64,000 nt of DNA from Sphingomonas desiccabilis (GCF_004135605.1 NZ_SDPT01000001.1:1674001-1738000); one strand, 5' to 3'; positions 45,833 to 56,011 are shown, counted from the stretch's first letter. The notes: generated by a model not told the origin, from the sequence alone. A program made the numbers and translations.

Positions 45833-47464
45833 CTACCGGTAGCGGTACAATCGCACCTTCTGAATGCCCCACTCGCCGGCAGGCAAGCGGATATGGCGCC
45901 CCTGATGCGTCTGATCGCCGTTCAGCAGGCGTCCGGCCACCCAGCGGCCGTCGGATGCAAACGTGCCTTCCTCTGCGCGCTCGATCCCGGCGAGCGACGG
46001 CCCCTCACCCGCACCCGCGAAGGTCACCGTGATCCCCTGCCCCGCGATCAGATATTCGTCCGCCCCGGTCTGGATCACCATCCCCCCATAGCCGGCGGTC
46101 TCCGGCGTCATGGCGGGGCGCTCGATGTCGGCGAATGCCACGGTGAAGCGGTAGTTGCCCATCCGCCGGACCTGCGGCTCGTAGTCGAGCGAGTCGTCGT
46201 AGCGCTGCCGCGGCTTGAAGCCGGCGATCCGGTCGCTACCCTGCGCCTGCAGGATGTGTGGCTGGAGCTGGCGAAGCACGCCATATGCCGCCCCGAGTTG
46301 CCCCGGCGCATCGTCCACGGAGTCGATCGAGAACGGCCCGAAGCCGATCGCGTCCCGCTCGCCAAAGGCGTAAAAGGCGTTCGCCGGCACGACCGGATTG
46401 TCGGCGTTGTGCGCCTCGGGCACGAACAGCGGATTGTCGGGCCGATGATAGCGATCGACGATCTGGGTGAAGTTCGAGAAGTAGATGTCGGGCGCGAGCA
46501 GGTCGATCGAAGGCGCCCCTGCCTTCCACACGTCGATCAGGTGCGGCAACGGGCCGCCGCTCGGATATTGTCCGGGGGCGCGTCCCGGACGGTTGAGCGC
46601 CACGTTCACGTACATGGGCAGCGCATAAGCGGCCTTGCCCGCACGGGCGAGCGCATCGGCGAAGCGGGCATAGTGCCACGCGGTGAATACCTCCGCCGCG
46701 GCATCGCCGTCGCCGAACAGCTCCGTCCAGCTGCCTTGCGTGCGGGCGCCCCGCTCCAGCCACATCGCCTTCATCTCCGGCACCAGCGCGTCGCGGTGCT
46801 GGACCAGATAGCTGGTGAGCTCTGCGGGCACCGGCTGCGCGAAGGCTGCATTGGCAGCGGGCGAATAGTCCCGCGCCACCGGGAGCATGCCGATCTCGTT
46901 CTCCACCTGCACCATCACGACGGTGTTCCGGTCCCCGTCGATCGCCTTGAGATGCGCCAGCATCGCCGCATAGGCACGCGCATCCGCACGGATCATCTCC
47001 TCCCCGAACGTTGACAGGATCTCGACCGACTGGCCGTTGGGCAGCCCTGCCCGCGGGAAGCGCGCCTGATCGCGCTTCACCCACCCAGGCACATAGGTGG
47101 ACATGGAGTTCTTGTAGGCGCCGAACCAGAGCAGGACGAGCTTCAGGTCGTTCGCACGCGCTTCTCGGATCATGGAATCGAGGCTGGACCAGTCGAACCG
47201 CCCCTCGATGGGCTCGATCAACTCCCAGGACACCGGCGCCAGCACCGTGTTGAGGTTCATCGCGCGCAGCTTGGCCCAGTGCGGTGCCATGTAGGTCGCG
47301 CTGGAGGCTGCTGAGTTGCTCAGTTCCCCGGCGATCAGGAGCATCGGCTTGCCGCCGACGACAAGCTGCGTCGCCTCGCCCTGCCGCTCGAGCCGCGGCA
47401 TCTGGGCGAAGGCGGGTGTGGCGATGAGGAGCGTTGCGGCCAGGCTTGCGGCGATATGCTTCAC
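45833..47464 (-). CDS. GH35-like beta-galactosidase with C-terminal DUF5597-type domain
   Basis: This 543-residue secreted glycosidase of the GH35/GH42-like clan probably releases beta-galactosyl residues. The signal peptide ends ATPAFA. The acid/base is Glu190 in VQVENEIG and the nucleophile Glu350 in LFVPEAHN. The C-terminal 180 residues resemble the DUF5597 beta-sandwich seen in bacterial members. Translation appears to start at GTG (47464), with AAGGGA seven bases upstream. It is last in operon D, after the ExuT-like transporter. Cereal xylan and xyloglucan both carry beta-galactose on side chains, which fits the GH95 and GH27 genes elsewhere in the window. Confidence 0.88.
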   Translation of the reverse strand: MKHIAASLAATLLIATPAFAQMPRLERQGEATQLVVGGKPMLLIAGELSNSAASSATYMAPHWAKLRAMNLNTVLAPVSWELIEPIEGRFDWSSLDSMIREARANDLKLVLLWFGAYKNSMSTYVPGWVKRDQARFPRAGLPNGQSVEILSTFGEEMIRADARAYAAMLAHLKAIDGDRNTVVMVQVENEIGMLPVARDYSPAANAAFAQPVPAELTSYLVQHRDALVPEMKAMWLERGARTQGSWTELFGDGDAAAEVFTAWHYARFADALARAGKAAYALPMYVNVALNRPGRAPGQYPSGGPLPHLIDVWKAGAPSIDLLAPDIYFSNFTQIVDRYHRPDNPLFVPEAHNADNPVVPANAFYAFGERDAIGFGPFSIDSVDDAPGQLGAAYGVLRQLQPHILQAQGSDRIAGFKPRQRYDDSLDYEPQVRRMGNYRFTVAFADIERPAMTPETAGYGGMVIQTGADEYLIAGQGITVTFAGAGEGPSLAGIERAEEGTFASDGRWVAGRLLNGDQTHQGRHIRLPAGEWGIQKVRLYRYR

Positions 47465-47502
47465 ATCGGTTCCCTTGTTCGGTCGGCCGCGGCGGAGGAG
47501 GC

Positions 47503-48819
47503 TCATTGCGCGATCTTCACGTTGCGGTAGCGCGGGTTGAGGAGGTGGAAGACCAGCAGCGCGACCAGGTACGCGACACCGCACGCGACGAAGAACGGAC
47601 CATAGCTGCCGACCTTGTCGAGCAGCGCACCCAGGGTCTTGGACGCCAGGAAGCCGCCGACCGCGCCCGCGAAGCCGCCAAGGCCGATCAATGTGCCCTG
47701 GGCGTAGCGGGGGAACTGGTCCCCCGGCAGCGCGAACAAATTGGTCGAGAAGCCCTGATGCGCCGCGCAGGCGAGGCCGATCAGTGCGACGGCGATCCAG
47801 ATGCTGCTCGCCTGTGCCGCAAACATCACCGGCAGGGCGAACAGCGCGCATACGAACATCGCGCGCTTGCGGGCGCTGCCTGCGGAGGCCCCCCGCTTCA
47901 GCTGGCGCGACGAGTACCAGCCGCCGGCGACCGCGCCCAGGTCCGCCAGGATGTAGATCGCGACCAGCGGCGGGCCGAAGCTCTTGAGGTCGTAACCGTA
48001 GCGGGTGTGGAAGAAGTCCGGCAGCCAGAAGAGAAACGTCCACCACACCGGATCGATCAGGAAGCGGCCGGCCATATAGGCCCAGGCTTCCCGATGGCGC
48101 AGCACGGACAGGAAGCCTGCGCGGCCGCTGTCGTCGGCGGGCTCCGCCTCGATCCAGGCGCGCTCCTCGGTCGTGACGCGCGGATGGCGGCCCGGCGGAT
48201 GGTAGAGGCGCCACCAGGCGAAGAGCCAGACGATGTTGAAGAGGCCGGTCACGATGAATGCCCAGCGCCAGTCGAGGATCAGGTCGGCGACGATGAAGCC
48301 GACGAGCAGCGGTGTGACCACCGCACCCACGTTGGCGCCGGCGTTGAAGATGCCGATCGCGAGCGCGCGTTCCTTTTTGGGGAACCACTGCGAGGCGGCG
48401 GCGAGCGCCGACGGATAGGTCCCCGCCTCACCGAAGGCGAGCGGGATCCGAGCGACGACGAAGCCGGCGGTGGAGGTGACCAGCGTCTGCGCGAAATGGC
48501 CGACCGTCCAACTGCCCATCGCCAGCAGATAGCCCCACCGCGGCCCCACCCGGTCGATCAGCCAGCCGAACAGCAGGAAGCCGACGCCGTAGAAAACCTG
48601 GAAGTAGCCGGTGATGTCGGCATAGCCGGAGTTGGTCCAGCCGTAGAGGCCCTCCAACTGCGGCTTCAGCACGCCCAGCACCAGGCGGTCGATGTAGCTG
48701 AGCACCACCGCGGTAAACAGCAGTCCGCAGATCACCCAGCGGATGCGCCCGCGCGGCGGCCGCACTGCGTGCGCGGCGGTTTCCGGCGCCTGTGCGGCGG
48801 CCTCGCTGAACTCGCTCAC
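47503..48819 (-). CDS. exuT: MFS transporter, anion:cation symporter type (hexuronate transporter-like)
   Basis: This 438-residue inner-membrane protein has about 12 helices and belongs to the ACS branch of the MFS, which imports organic anions such as hexuronates. The family segment SYIDRLVLGVLKPQL is in helix 1, RIPLAFGEAGTYPSALAAA in helix 4, and WFPKKERALAIGIFNAGANVGAV in the loop and helix that follow. It follows the mannonate dehydratase gene by one base and precedes the GH35-like gene, which supports transport of glucuronate, 4-O-methylglucuronate or a small aldouronic acid released by GH67. The precise substrate is inferred from context. Confidence 0.85.
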   Translation of the reverse strand: MSEFSEAAAQAPETAAHAVRPPRGRIRWVICGLLFTAVVLSYIDRLVLGVLKPQLEGLYGWTNSGYADITGYFQVFYGVGFLLFGWLIDRVGPRWGYLLAMGSWTVGHFAQTLVTSTAGFVVARIPLAFGEAGTYPSALAAASQWFPKKERALAIGIFNAGANVGAVVTPLLVGFIVADLILDWRWAFIVTGLFNIVWLFAWWRLYHPPGRHPRVTTEERAWIEAEPADDSGRAGFLSVLRHREAWAYMAGRFLIDPVWWTFLFWLPDFFHTRYGYDLKSFGPPLVAIYILADLGAVAGGWYSSRQLKRGASAGSARKRAMFVCALFALPVMFAAQASSIWIAVALIGLACAAHQGFSTNLFALPGDQFPRYAQGTLIGLGGFAGAVGGFLASKTLGALLDKVGSYGPFFVACGVAYLVALLVFHLLNPRYRNVKIAQ

Positions 48820-48820
48820 T

Positions 48821-50032
48821 TCACCAGCTCCACAAGGTGCCGTCCTCCAGCCGGTTTACCGGGAGGAAGGCGCGCTTGTAGGCGTGGGTGCTGGCCAGTT
48901 CCTCGTCGATGTCCACGCCCAGGCCGGGCTCGTCGCCGGGGTGCATCAGCCCGTCGGCGAAGGAATAGGCGTGCGGGAACACGCGGTCCGTTTCCTCCGT
49001 GTGCGGCATGTGCTCTTGGATACCGAAGTTCGGGATCGAGAGGCCGAAATGCAGCGCCGCTGCCATGCAGATGGGGCTAAGGTCGGTTGCGCCATGGCTG
49101 CCGGTGCGGACCTGATACAGATCTGCGAGCGCCGCGATCCGGCGCATGTGGGTGATGCCGCCGGCATGGACCACCGTCGCCCGGACATAGTCGATCAGCT
49201 GGTTCTCGATCAGCGCCTTGCAGTCCCAGACCGAGTTGAAGATCTCCCCCACGGCGAGCGGCGCCGTGGTGTGCTGGCGGATCAGGCGGAAGGCGTCCTG
49301 GTTTTCGGCCGGGGTCGCATCCTCCAGCCAGAAGGGGCGATAGGGCTCCAGGTCCCGGCCGAGCCGCCCCGCCTCGATCGGCGTGAGGCGGTGGTGGATG
49401 TCGTGCAGCAGGTGGACGTCCCAGCCGAGCTCCTCCCGCGCGACCCGGAACAGCTCCGGCACGACGCGCAAATATTTGGACGTCGACCAGACGCTTTCGC
49501 TCGGCAGGTCCGCGTCGGCGGGCTCATAGCGCTCGCCGTGCTTGGCGACCCCGTAGGTGGAGGGTAGCCCCGGCACGCCGCATTGCAGGCGCACGGCCAG
49601 ATACCCCTCGTCCATTGCCGCCTTGGCTGCCGCGATCGTATCGTCGATCGTCGTTCCGTTGGCATGGGCATAGACCATGCACCCCTCGCGGGCCGCACCG
49701 CCGAGCAGCTGGTAGACGGGAAGCCCGGCGATCTTGCCCTTGATGTCCCACAGCGCCATGTCGACCGCTGCGATCGCGGTCATGGTCACGGGGCCGCGCC
49801 GCCAATAGGCACCCTTGTAGAGGTATTGCCAGATGTCCTCGATCTGGTGCGCCTCCCGCCCGATCAGGCAGGGCACCACATGCTCGGCGAGGTAGCTGGC
49901 GACCGCGAGTTCCCGGCCGTTGAGCGTGGCATCGCCCACGCCGGTCGTGCCGTCGTCGCACTCGATCTTGAGGGTGACGAAGTTGCGTCCCGGACTGGTG
50001 ACGATGACGCGGGCATGGACGATCTTGGGCAT
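48821..50032 (-). CDS. manD: D-mannonate dehydratase (enolase superfamily)
   Basis: This 403-residue cytoplasmic enolase-superfamily enzyme dehydrates D-mannonate to 2-keto-3-deoxygluconate. Metal ligands Asp211 ([11 protein letters not shown]), Glu237 (FWLEDATP) and Glu263 (AVGEIFN), and catalytic Arg148, Tyr160 and His213, all sit one position after those of the Novosphingobium aromaticivorans ManD (Asp210, Glu236, Glu262, Arg147, Tyr159, His212). A high-activity ManD is therefore likely. The ATG at 50032 follows AGGAAA. It lies in operon D between GH3 and the ExuT-like gene. The preceding steps, uronate isomerase and fructuronate reductase, are not in this window. Confidence 0.94.
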   Translation of the reverse strand: MPKIVHARVIVTSPGRNFVTLKIECDDGTTGVGDATLNGRELAVASYLAEHVVPCLIGREAHQIEDIWQYLYKGAYWRRGPVTMTAIAAVDMALWDIKGKIAGLPVYQLLGGAAREGCMVYAHANGTTIDDTIAAAKAAMDEGYLAVRLQCGVPGLPSTYGVAKHGERYEPADADLPSESVWSTSKYLRVVPELFRVAREELGWDVHLLHDIHHRLTPIEAGRLGRDLEPYRPFWLEDATPAENQDAFRLIRQHTTAPLAVGEIFNSVWDCKALIENQLIDYVRATVVHAGGITHMRRIAALADLYQVRTGSHGATDLSPICMAAALHFGLSIPNFGIQEHMPHTEETDRVFPHAYSFADGLMHPGDEPGLGVDIDEELASTHAYKRAFLPVNRLEDGTLWSW

Positions 50033-50040
50033 GGGTTTCC

Positions 50041-52428
50041 TCAGGCGATTTCGAGCACGACGGACTGGAGGTCGCGGCTGTTCGGGCCGGTCAAGATGTC
50101 GAACCGCCCCGGTTCGACGACCTCGCGCATCTCCGCGTTCCACAGTCGGAATGCGTCGGGGCCGAGGGGCAGCCGGACGGTCCGGGTCTCCCCCGGCTTC
50201 AGGGTGACGCGCCGGAAGCCTCGCAGCGCCTTCACCGGACGGGCGACCGAGGAGACCTGGTCGCGGACGTACAGCTGGACGACCTCGTCGCCCTCCCGGC
50301 TGCCCGTATTCGTCACATCGACCTCCACGGTCACGCTCCCACCGGCGCCGATGGTCGCAGCCGACAGGCGCGGCGCCGACAGACGGAAGCTGGTGTAGCT
50401 CAGCCCGAAGCCGAACGGGAACAAGGGCTCGTCGTCGTCGAACAGGTAACCGCGGCGCGCCGAAGGCTGGTGATTATAGTAGAAGGGCACCTGCCCCACG
50501 TCCCGAACGACCGTCACCGGCAGCTTGGCGCCCGGGTTCACGTCCCCGAACAGCACGTCCGCGATGGCGTGGCCGCCCTGCTGGCCGACGTACCAGCACT
50601 CGACCAGTGCGTTCGTAGCACCCGCCACGGTCGGCCAAGACGGCGGCCTGCCGTTGATCGCGACTACCACCACGGGCTTGCCCGTCGCTTTCATGGCCAG
50701 GAACAGCTCGTTCTGCTCGCCCAGCAGGTCCAGGCTGGTGCGGTCGCCCAGATGGGACTTGGCATAGCCCTCGCGGCTGGTCTGTTCGGTGTCGCCGATC
50801 GCCAGCAGGATCACGTCGGCCGTCTTCGCCACCGCGACCGCCTCGGCGATCAGCTGGCGGTTGCGAGCGGGATCGGCGAGGATGACCGCGTTCGCCGATC
50901 GATCCTCGCTCTGGGTGATGAACACGCCCTGGGCGTGCAGCACCTCCGCCTTGCCGCGCAGCCGGGCCCGCACGCCGTCCAGCAGCGAGACCGGGTCGGC
51001 CGGAATGGAGGAGTATCCACCGAGCCGGGGAACGGCCGCGTTGGGGCCGATCACCGCCACCCGTCGAACCGTGTCGGTCGAGAGCGGAAGCGTGCCGTCG
51101 TTAATGAGCAGCGCGATGGATCGGGCGGCAGCCTCGCGGGCAAGTGCCAGCGCTTCCGCATTGGCCGTGAGCCGAGCCGCCGCACGAGCATCCGCCGGCG
51201 TTTCCTCGAACAATCCGGCGCGGAACTTGAGCGTCAGCATCCGGCGGCAGGCGGCATCCACCGCCGCTAGCGATACCCGCCCCGCGCGCACCTCGTCCGC
51301 GAGGGTGCGATAGGCGACGCCGTCGGGAAGGTCGCAGTCGACGCCTGCCTCCAGCGCCTGCCGCGCGGCATCACCCTTGCTGGCGGCGACATGGTGGAAG
51401 TATTCGAGCTCGGGAATGGCGGCATAGTCGCTCACCACTGCGCCATCGAAGCCCCATTCGCCGCGCAGCACCTCCGTCAGCAGCCACCGGCTGGCGTGGG
51501 AGGGAACCCCGTCGATCTCGTTGTAGGAAGGCATGACCGCGCCGATGCCGGTCCGCTCGACCACCGCCCGGAACGGCGGGAAATAGCTTTCGCGCAATTC
51601 CCGCTCGCCCAGTTGCGCGGGCGCCACGTTGTTGCCGGCCTGCGGCTGGCCGTGGCCGGTCATGTGCTTGAGCGTGGCGAAGACCTTGCCTGGGCCAAGC
51701 TCCCGCCCTTCCCCTTGGAGGCCGAGCACCGCGGCCACGCCCATCTCCCCGCAGAGATACGGATCCTCCCCGAACGTCTCCTCAATCCGTCCCCAGCGGG
51801 GATCACGGGCGATGTCCACGACGGGCGACAGGGCAAGGACGGAACCATGTGCCCGTACCTCGCGAGCGATCACCGACTGCACACGGCGCATGAGCTCAGG
51901 ATCGAAGCTTCCGGCGAGGGCGATCGCCTGTGGGAAGCTGGTTGCTCCCGGCGCCATGTACCCGTGGAGGGTCTCCTCGTGGAAGAGCACCGGGATGCCG
52001 AGCCGCGTGTCCTTACGCGACCACCGCTGCGCCGCGTTCACGAAGGCGATCGTATCCGCAGGCCTCCGCCACCGTCCGGTGACTTCGGCACCGGTGTCAT
52101 GCGCGGTGGCAGCCCCGCCGTGATCGGACGGGCGTGCGACCTGGCCGATCCCGTGCGGATAGGCGGCACTCGCCCTGGCGGGATCGAAACCGCGGGCGGC
52201 GTCCATCACGTCCCGCTTGGTGGTGGAAAGGGTGATGAGCTGGGCCGTCTTCTCGTCCAGCGTCATGCGTGCCATGAGGTCGCGCACCCTCAGGTCCACC
52301 GGCGCCCGGGCATCGAGGTAGAGCGGTGACGCCGCGCGGGCGGCAGCCGGAACAAAGGCCAGGAGCGAGGCGCCCATGCTCCAGCGCATCAGGCTTCGCC
52401 GGTCGATCTTCCATCCTGCGCGCGTCAC
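50041..52428 (-). CDS. GH3 beta-xylosidase/beta-glucosidase, Tat-exported
   Basis: This 795-residue intact GH3 enzyme releases xylose or glucose from the non-reducing end of oligosaccharides. A Tat-type leader ([17 protein letters not shown]) ends AARA. The catalytic barrel has [18 protein letters not shown] and the nucleophile aspartate in VVSDYAAI. The second domain follows ([21 protein letters not shown]), then a fibronectin-III-like tail. I chose the GTG at 52428, which has GGGGAG six bases upstream and places the twin arginines correctly; a TTG at 52476 would overlap the operator. It is first in operon D, whose downstream genes handle uronic acid. With the GH3 at 12,194 broken, this may be the working GH3 xylosidase of the locus. 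Confidence 0.92.
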   Translation of the reverse strand: MTRAGWKIDRRSLMRWSMGASLLAFVPAAARAASPLYLDARAPVDLRVRDLMARMTLDEKTAQLITLSTTKRDVMDAARGFDPARASAAYPHGIGQVARPSDHGGAATAHDTGAEVTGRWRRPADTIAFVNAAQRWSRKDTRLGIPVLFHEETLHGYMAPGATSFPQAIALAGSFDPELMRRVQSVIAREVRAHGSVLALSPVVDIARDPRWGRIEETFGEDPYLCGEMGVAAVLGLQGEGRELGPGKVFATLKHMTGHGQPQAGNNVAPAQLGERELRESYFPPFRAVVERTGIGAVMPSYNEIDGVPSHASRWLLTEVLRGEWGFDGAVVSDYAAIPELEYFHHVAASKGDAARQALEAGVDCDLPDGVAYRTLADEVRAGRVSLAAVDAACRRMLTLKFRAGLFEETPADARAAARLTANAEALALAREAAARSIALLINDGTLPLSTDTVRRVAVIGPNAAVPRLGGYSSIPADPVSLLDGVRARLRGKAEVLHAQGVFITQSEDRSANAVILADPARNRQLIAEAVAVAKTADVILLAIGDTEQTSREGYAKSHLGDRTSLDLLGEQNELFLAMKATGKPVVVVAINGRPPSWPTVAGATNALVECWYVGQQGGHAIADVLFGDVNPGAKLPVTVVRDVGQVPFYYNHQPSARRGYLFDDDEPLFPFGFGLSYTSFRLSAPRLSAATIGAGGSVTVEVDVTNTGSREGDEVVQLYVRDQVSSVARPVKALRGFRRVTLKPGETRTVRLPLGPDAFRLWNAEMREVVEPGRFDILTGPNSRDLQSVVLEIA

Positions 52429-52477
52429 GATCCGCTCCCCGTTGCAGCCTCCGTCTTGCGCGGGTTGCCTGTTCAAC

Positions 52478-52491
52478 TGATACCGTTACCA
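52478..52491. promoter_or_regulatory. XylR-type operator in GH3 / GH67 divergent promoter
   Basis: TGATACCGTTACCA matches TGNTANCGNTANCA at every fixed position. It lies in the 112-bp divergent region, 50 bp from each start codon, and can probably repress operon D and the GH67 operon together. Confidence 0.68.
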
Positions 52492-52540
52492 TGACCAGCG
52501 ACGCGCCGGGCTGTCAACCGCCGCGCACCGGGAGAGATCA

Positions 52541-54640
52541 ATGAAGGCAATGAGGACGCTGGTGCGCGCCAGCGCCATGGCGGTCACCGCGGCGCTGCTG
52601 ACAGCACCCGCCGCGGCGGAGGACGGCTACAGGCTCTGGCTCCGCTCTGACGCGCCAGCCGAGGGGCCGATCGCGATCTCTCGCCTCGGCGACACGCCCA
52701 CTCTTCGGCTGGCCGAAGCCGAGCTTCGTCGCGATCTGCCCGCGGCCGCGAACCTCCCGGTCGTGGTAGCGCTGGCAAGCGATCCAGCGGTCTCGGCGCT
52801 TCGGCTACCGGTCGCAGAACTGGGGAATGAAGGCTATCTGGTCCGCCCCTCGTCGATCGGCGGCCGGCAGGTGCTGTTGATCACGGGCAACACCGATCGA
52901 GGCGTGCTGTACGGCGCCTTTGCCCTGATCCGCCATGTCGCCAGCGGCGGGCAGGTCGCGAACGCGACGCTTCGCTCGGCGCCCAAGGTGAAGCTGCGCG
53001 TTCTCAACCATTGGGATAATCTCGATGGCACCGTGGAGCGGGGCTATTCCGGCGAGTCGTTGTGGGATTGGTGGAAGCTGCCGGACTATCGCGACCCGCG
53101 TTACACGGACTATGCGCGCGCCAATGCCTCGATCGGCGTCAATGGCACGGTGCTGAACAACGTCAATGCCAAGGCCGACAGCCTCACCGCACCGTATATC
53201 GCCAAGGCGGCGGCGCTGGCCGACGTGTTCCGCCCCTGGGGCATCCGCGTCTATCTTTCGGCGCGTTTCTCGGCACCGATCGAGATCGGCGGCCTCAAGA
53301 CCGCAGATCCGCGGGACCCTGCCGTTGCTGCCTGGTGGAAGGCCAAGGCGGACGAGATCTACCGGGCGATCCCCGACTTCGGGGGCTTCCTGGTAAAGGC
53401 CAACAGCGAGGGGCAGCCGGGCCCGCGCGACTACGGCGCGAGCCACGCCGACGGGGCCAACATGCTCGCGGCGGCGGTGAAGCCCCATGGCGGCATCGTG
53501 ATGTGGCGCGCCTTTGTCTATGCGGACACCGATCCCGAGGACCGCGCCAAGCAGGCCTATACCGAGTTCAAGCCATTGGACGGCAAGTTCGCCGACAATG
53601 TGCTGGTGCAGGTGAAGAACGGCGCCATCGACTTCCAGCCGCGTGAGCCCTTCCATCCGCTGTTCGGCGCCATGCCCAAGACGCCGCTGATGATGGAGTT
53701 CCAGATCACCAAGGAGTATCTCGGGCAGGCGACCCACCTCGCCTACCTGGGACCGCTCTTCACCGAGGTCCTGGAGGCGAAGACCGGGCGCGGGCAGGAG
53801 ACGGTGGCGAGCGTCGTCGACGGCGAGAGCGAGAACCACCAGCTGACCGGCATGGCCGGCGTCGCGAACATCGGCGACGATCGCGACTGGACCGGAGGCA
53901 CGTTCAACCAGGCGAACTGGTACGCATTCGGACGGCTGGCATGGGATCCGTCGCTCGACTCGGCAGCCATCGCGCGCGAATGGGCGCAGCAGACGTTCGG
54001 CACCGATCCGCGCGTCATCGGCCCCGTCGTGGACATGATGATGCGCTCGCGAGAGGCGGTGGTGGACTATACCGGCCCCTTCGGGCTCGCGCACCTGATG
54101 GCGACCGGACACCATTATGGGCCGGGGCCGTGGGTGAGCGAACTGCAGCGGCCCGAGTGGAACCCCGTCTACTATCATCGCGCCGACCGCCAGGGGATCG
54201 GCTTCGACCGCACCCGGACGGGCAGCAACGCGGTCGCGCAATATGCGCCGGCGGTGGCGAAGCTCTATGCCAGTCCGCGCACCACACCCGAAAGCGAACT
54301 GCTGTGGTTCCACCACCTCCCCTGGGACTATCGCCTGAAAAGTGGCGAGACGTTGTGGGACGGCATGGTGCGCCGGTACGACCGGGGTGTCGCCACGGTG
54401 GCGGCGATGCGCCGCGAATGGGACGGACTGCGCGCGCTGGTGGATACGGAACGCTGGGAGAAAACGGCTGCTTTCCTCGCCATCCAGGAGCGCGAGGCAC
54501 GCTGGTGGCGCGACGCGAGCCTCTCCTACTGGCAGTCGGTGAACGGGCTGCCGCTCCCGGCCGGGGCAGCCCCGCCCGAGCACGACCTCGCCTGGTACAA
54601 GGCACAGAGCTACCCCCACGCGCCGGGCAATCCGCATTGA
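52541..54640 (+). CDS. aguA: GH67 alpha-glucuronidase
   Basis: This 699-residue secreted GH67 enzyme removes (4-O-methyl-)alpha-D-glucuronic acid from the non-reducing terminal xylose of xylo-oligosaccharides. The signal peptide ends APAAA. The N-terminal domain ends near residue 145, and the (beta/alpha)8 domain starts at VKLRVLNHWDNLDG. The acid candidate is Glu290 in KANSEGQPGP; the other conserved carboxylates lie in GAIDFQPREPF and LMMEFQITKEY. GGGAGAG precedes the ATG. It is divergent from operon D, which takes the released uronate onward. Family GH67 is specific for this reaction, so glucuronoxylan as a target is well supported. Confidence 0.96.
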   Translation: MKAMRTLVRASAMAVTAALLTAPAAAEDGYRLWLRSDAPAEGPIAISRLGDTPTLRLAEAELRRDLPAAANLPVVVALASDPAVSALRLPVAELGNEGYLVRPSSIGGRQVLLITGNTDRGVLYGAFALIRHVASGGQVANATLRSAPKVKLRVLNHWDNLDGTVERGYSGESLWDWWKLPDYRDPRYTDYARANASIGVNGTVLNNVNAKADSLTAPYIAKAAALADVFRPWGIRVYLSARFSAPIEIGGLKTADPRDPAVAAWWKAKADEIYRAIPDFGGFLVKANSEGQPGPRDYGASHADGANMLAAAVKPHGGIVMWRAFVYADTDPEDRAKQAYTEFKPLDGKFADNVLVQVKNGAIDFQPREPFHPLFGAMPKTPLMMEFQITKEYLGQATHLAYLGPLFTEVLEAKTGRGQETVASVVDGESENHQLTGMAGVANIGDDRDWTGGTFNQANWYAFGRLAWDPSLDSAAIAREWAQQTFGTDPRVIGPVVDMMMRSREAVVDYTGPFGLAHLMATGHHYGPGPWVSELQRPEWNPVYYHRADRQGIGFDRTRTGSNAVAQYAPAVAKLYASPRTTPESELLWFHHLPWDYRLKSGETLWDGMVRRYDRGVATVAAMRREWDGLRALVDTERWEKTAAFLAIQEREARWWRDASLSYWQSVNGLPLPAGAAPPEHDLAWYKAQSYPHAPGNPH

Positions 54641-54673
54641 TCCGTCACCACCCCCGGCATTGAGGAACCACCG

Positions 54674-55936
54674 ATGGCAGCACCTTGGAAGACGACGATT
54701 GCGGCCGCCGCCCTCCTTCTGGCGAGCGGCGTGGCCGGAGTCGCCGACGCGCGCACCACGGCGACACGCTGGATCGCGACCTGGGGCTCGGCACAGATGA
54801 TCCCCGAGGGCGAGAATGCACTGCCGGCGGATGCGTCGGCCGCCATCACCCTGCGGCAAGTGGTCCGCCTGTCTGCGGGCGGGGGCGAGATCCGCGTGCG
54901 GTTCTCCAACCGCTTCGGCACGCGTCCGCTGCCGATCGGCGCAGCGCATGTCGGCCGCGCGGCACGGCCGGGGACGCCGCGGGTCGAAGGCGGCGTGGCG
55001 CTGACCTTCTCGGGTCATGCCGATGCAGTGATTCCTGCCGGGGCGGAAATCTATTCGGATCCGATATCGCTGGAACTCGCCCCTGGCGCGGATCTCGCCA
55101 TCAGCCTCTACCTGCCCGAAGCGCCCGAACCGCAGACGGGCCATCCGGGCGCGCGTGCCACCAGCTTCCTCCTGACCGGCCAGCATGTCGCGGACGCGGA
55201 CCTGCCCGGCGCACGGCCCACCACCCGCTGGTACCTGATCGCCGACGTGGAGGTCGCGGCCGCATCGAACGGCGGCACCGTGGTGGCGATCGGCGACTCC
55301 ATCACCGACGGCTATGGCGTCCAGCCGGAACGGAACAGCCGCTGGACCGACGTGTTCGCGCAGCGATTGCGGAGCCAGGCCGCGACGCGCGGCATCGGCG
55401 TGGTCAATACCGGGATCGGCGGCAACCGCATCCTCCTCGATGGGCTCGGCCCCAATCTGATGGCCCGCTTCGACCGCGACGTGATCGCCCGCAGCGGCGT
55501 CCGCTGGGCGATCGTGCTGGAGGGGATCAACGATCTCGGCACCCTCACCCGAGATGCACCGGCGACCCCGGAGCAGCATCGCGCCCTGGTGCGGCAGATC
55601 ACCGCCGCCTACCGCCAGCTCGCCGACCGCGCGCACGCCCATGGCATCAAGCTGATCGGCGGAACGGTGATGCCGTTCGGCGGCAACAGCTACTATCACC
55701 CAGGCCCGGAACTCGAAGCGGCGCGACAGGAAATCAACCGCTTCATCCGCACCTCCGGCACGTTCGACGCAGTTATCGACTTCGACAAGGTGATGCGCGA
55801 CCCGGCCCACCCGGATCGGCTCGCCCCGGCGCTCGACTCCGGCGATCACCTCCACCCGTCCGAAGCGGGCTATCGAAAGATGGGAGAAGCGGTGCCGCTA
55901 AGCCTTTTCTCGGGAGCTCACGGGCGAGCGAACTGA
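54674..55936 (+). CDS. Secreted SGNH/GDSL hydrolase (putative acetylxylan esterase)
   Basis: This 420-residue secreted SGNH esterase has a signal peptide ending VADA, an N-terminal beta-sandwich of about 170 residues, then the catalytic domain with nucleophile Ser209 in IGDSITDGYG, GIGGN for the oxyanion glycine and asparagine, EGINDLG, and the Asp-x-x-His pair in DHLHPSEAGY. All four SGNH blocks are present. It follows GH67 by 33 bp in the same direction and probably belongs to that operon. Deacetylation of xylan is the simplest reading, but members of this group also act on other polysaccharide esters. Confidence 0.88.
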   Translation: MAAPWKTTIAAAALLLASGVAGVADARTTATRWIATWGSAQMIPEGENALPADASAAITLRQVVRLSAGGGEIRVRFSNRFGTRPLPIGAAHVGRAARPGTPRVEGGVALTFSGHADAVIPAGAEIYSDPISLELAPGADLAISLYLPEAPEPQTGHPGARATSFLLTGQHVADADLPGARPTTRWYLIADVEVAAASNGGTVVAIGDSITDGYGVQPERNSRWTDVFAQRLRSQAATRGIGVVNTGIGGNRILLDGLGPNLMARFDRDVIARSGVRWAIVLEGINDLGTLTRDAPATPEQHRALVRQITAAYRQLADRAHAHGIKLIGGTVMPFGGNSYYHPGPELEAARQEINRFIRTSGTFDAVIDFDKVMRDPAHPDRLAPALDSGDHLHPSEAGYRKMGEAVPLSLFSGAHGRAN

Positions 55937-56011
55937 CGGGATGGTACACGTTCAAGCCCAGCGATCATTGCAGCGCGGGCCGCGCCACCTCCAGATTTCG
56001 GGAGCTTCTTC

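Noticed and set aside
45834..45847. CGGTAGCGGTACAA-like sequence near the end of the GH35 gene resembling an operator
   Set aside because: It is the C-terminal Tyr-Arg-Tyr-Arg codons and stop of the GH35-like gene and lacks a symmetric right half.
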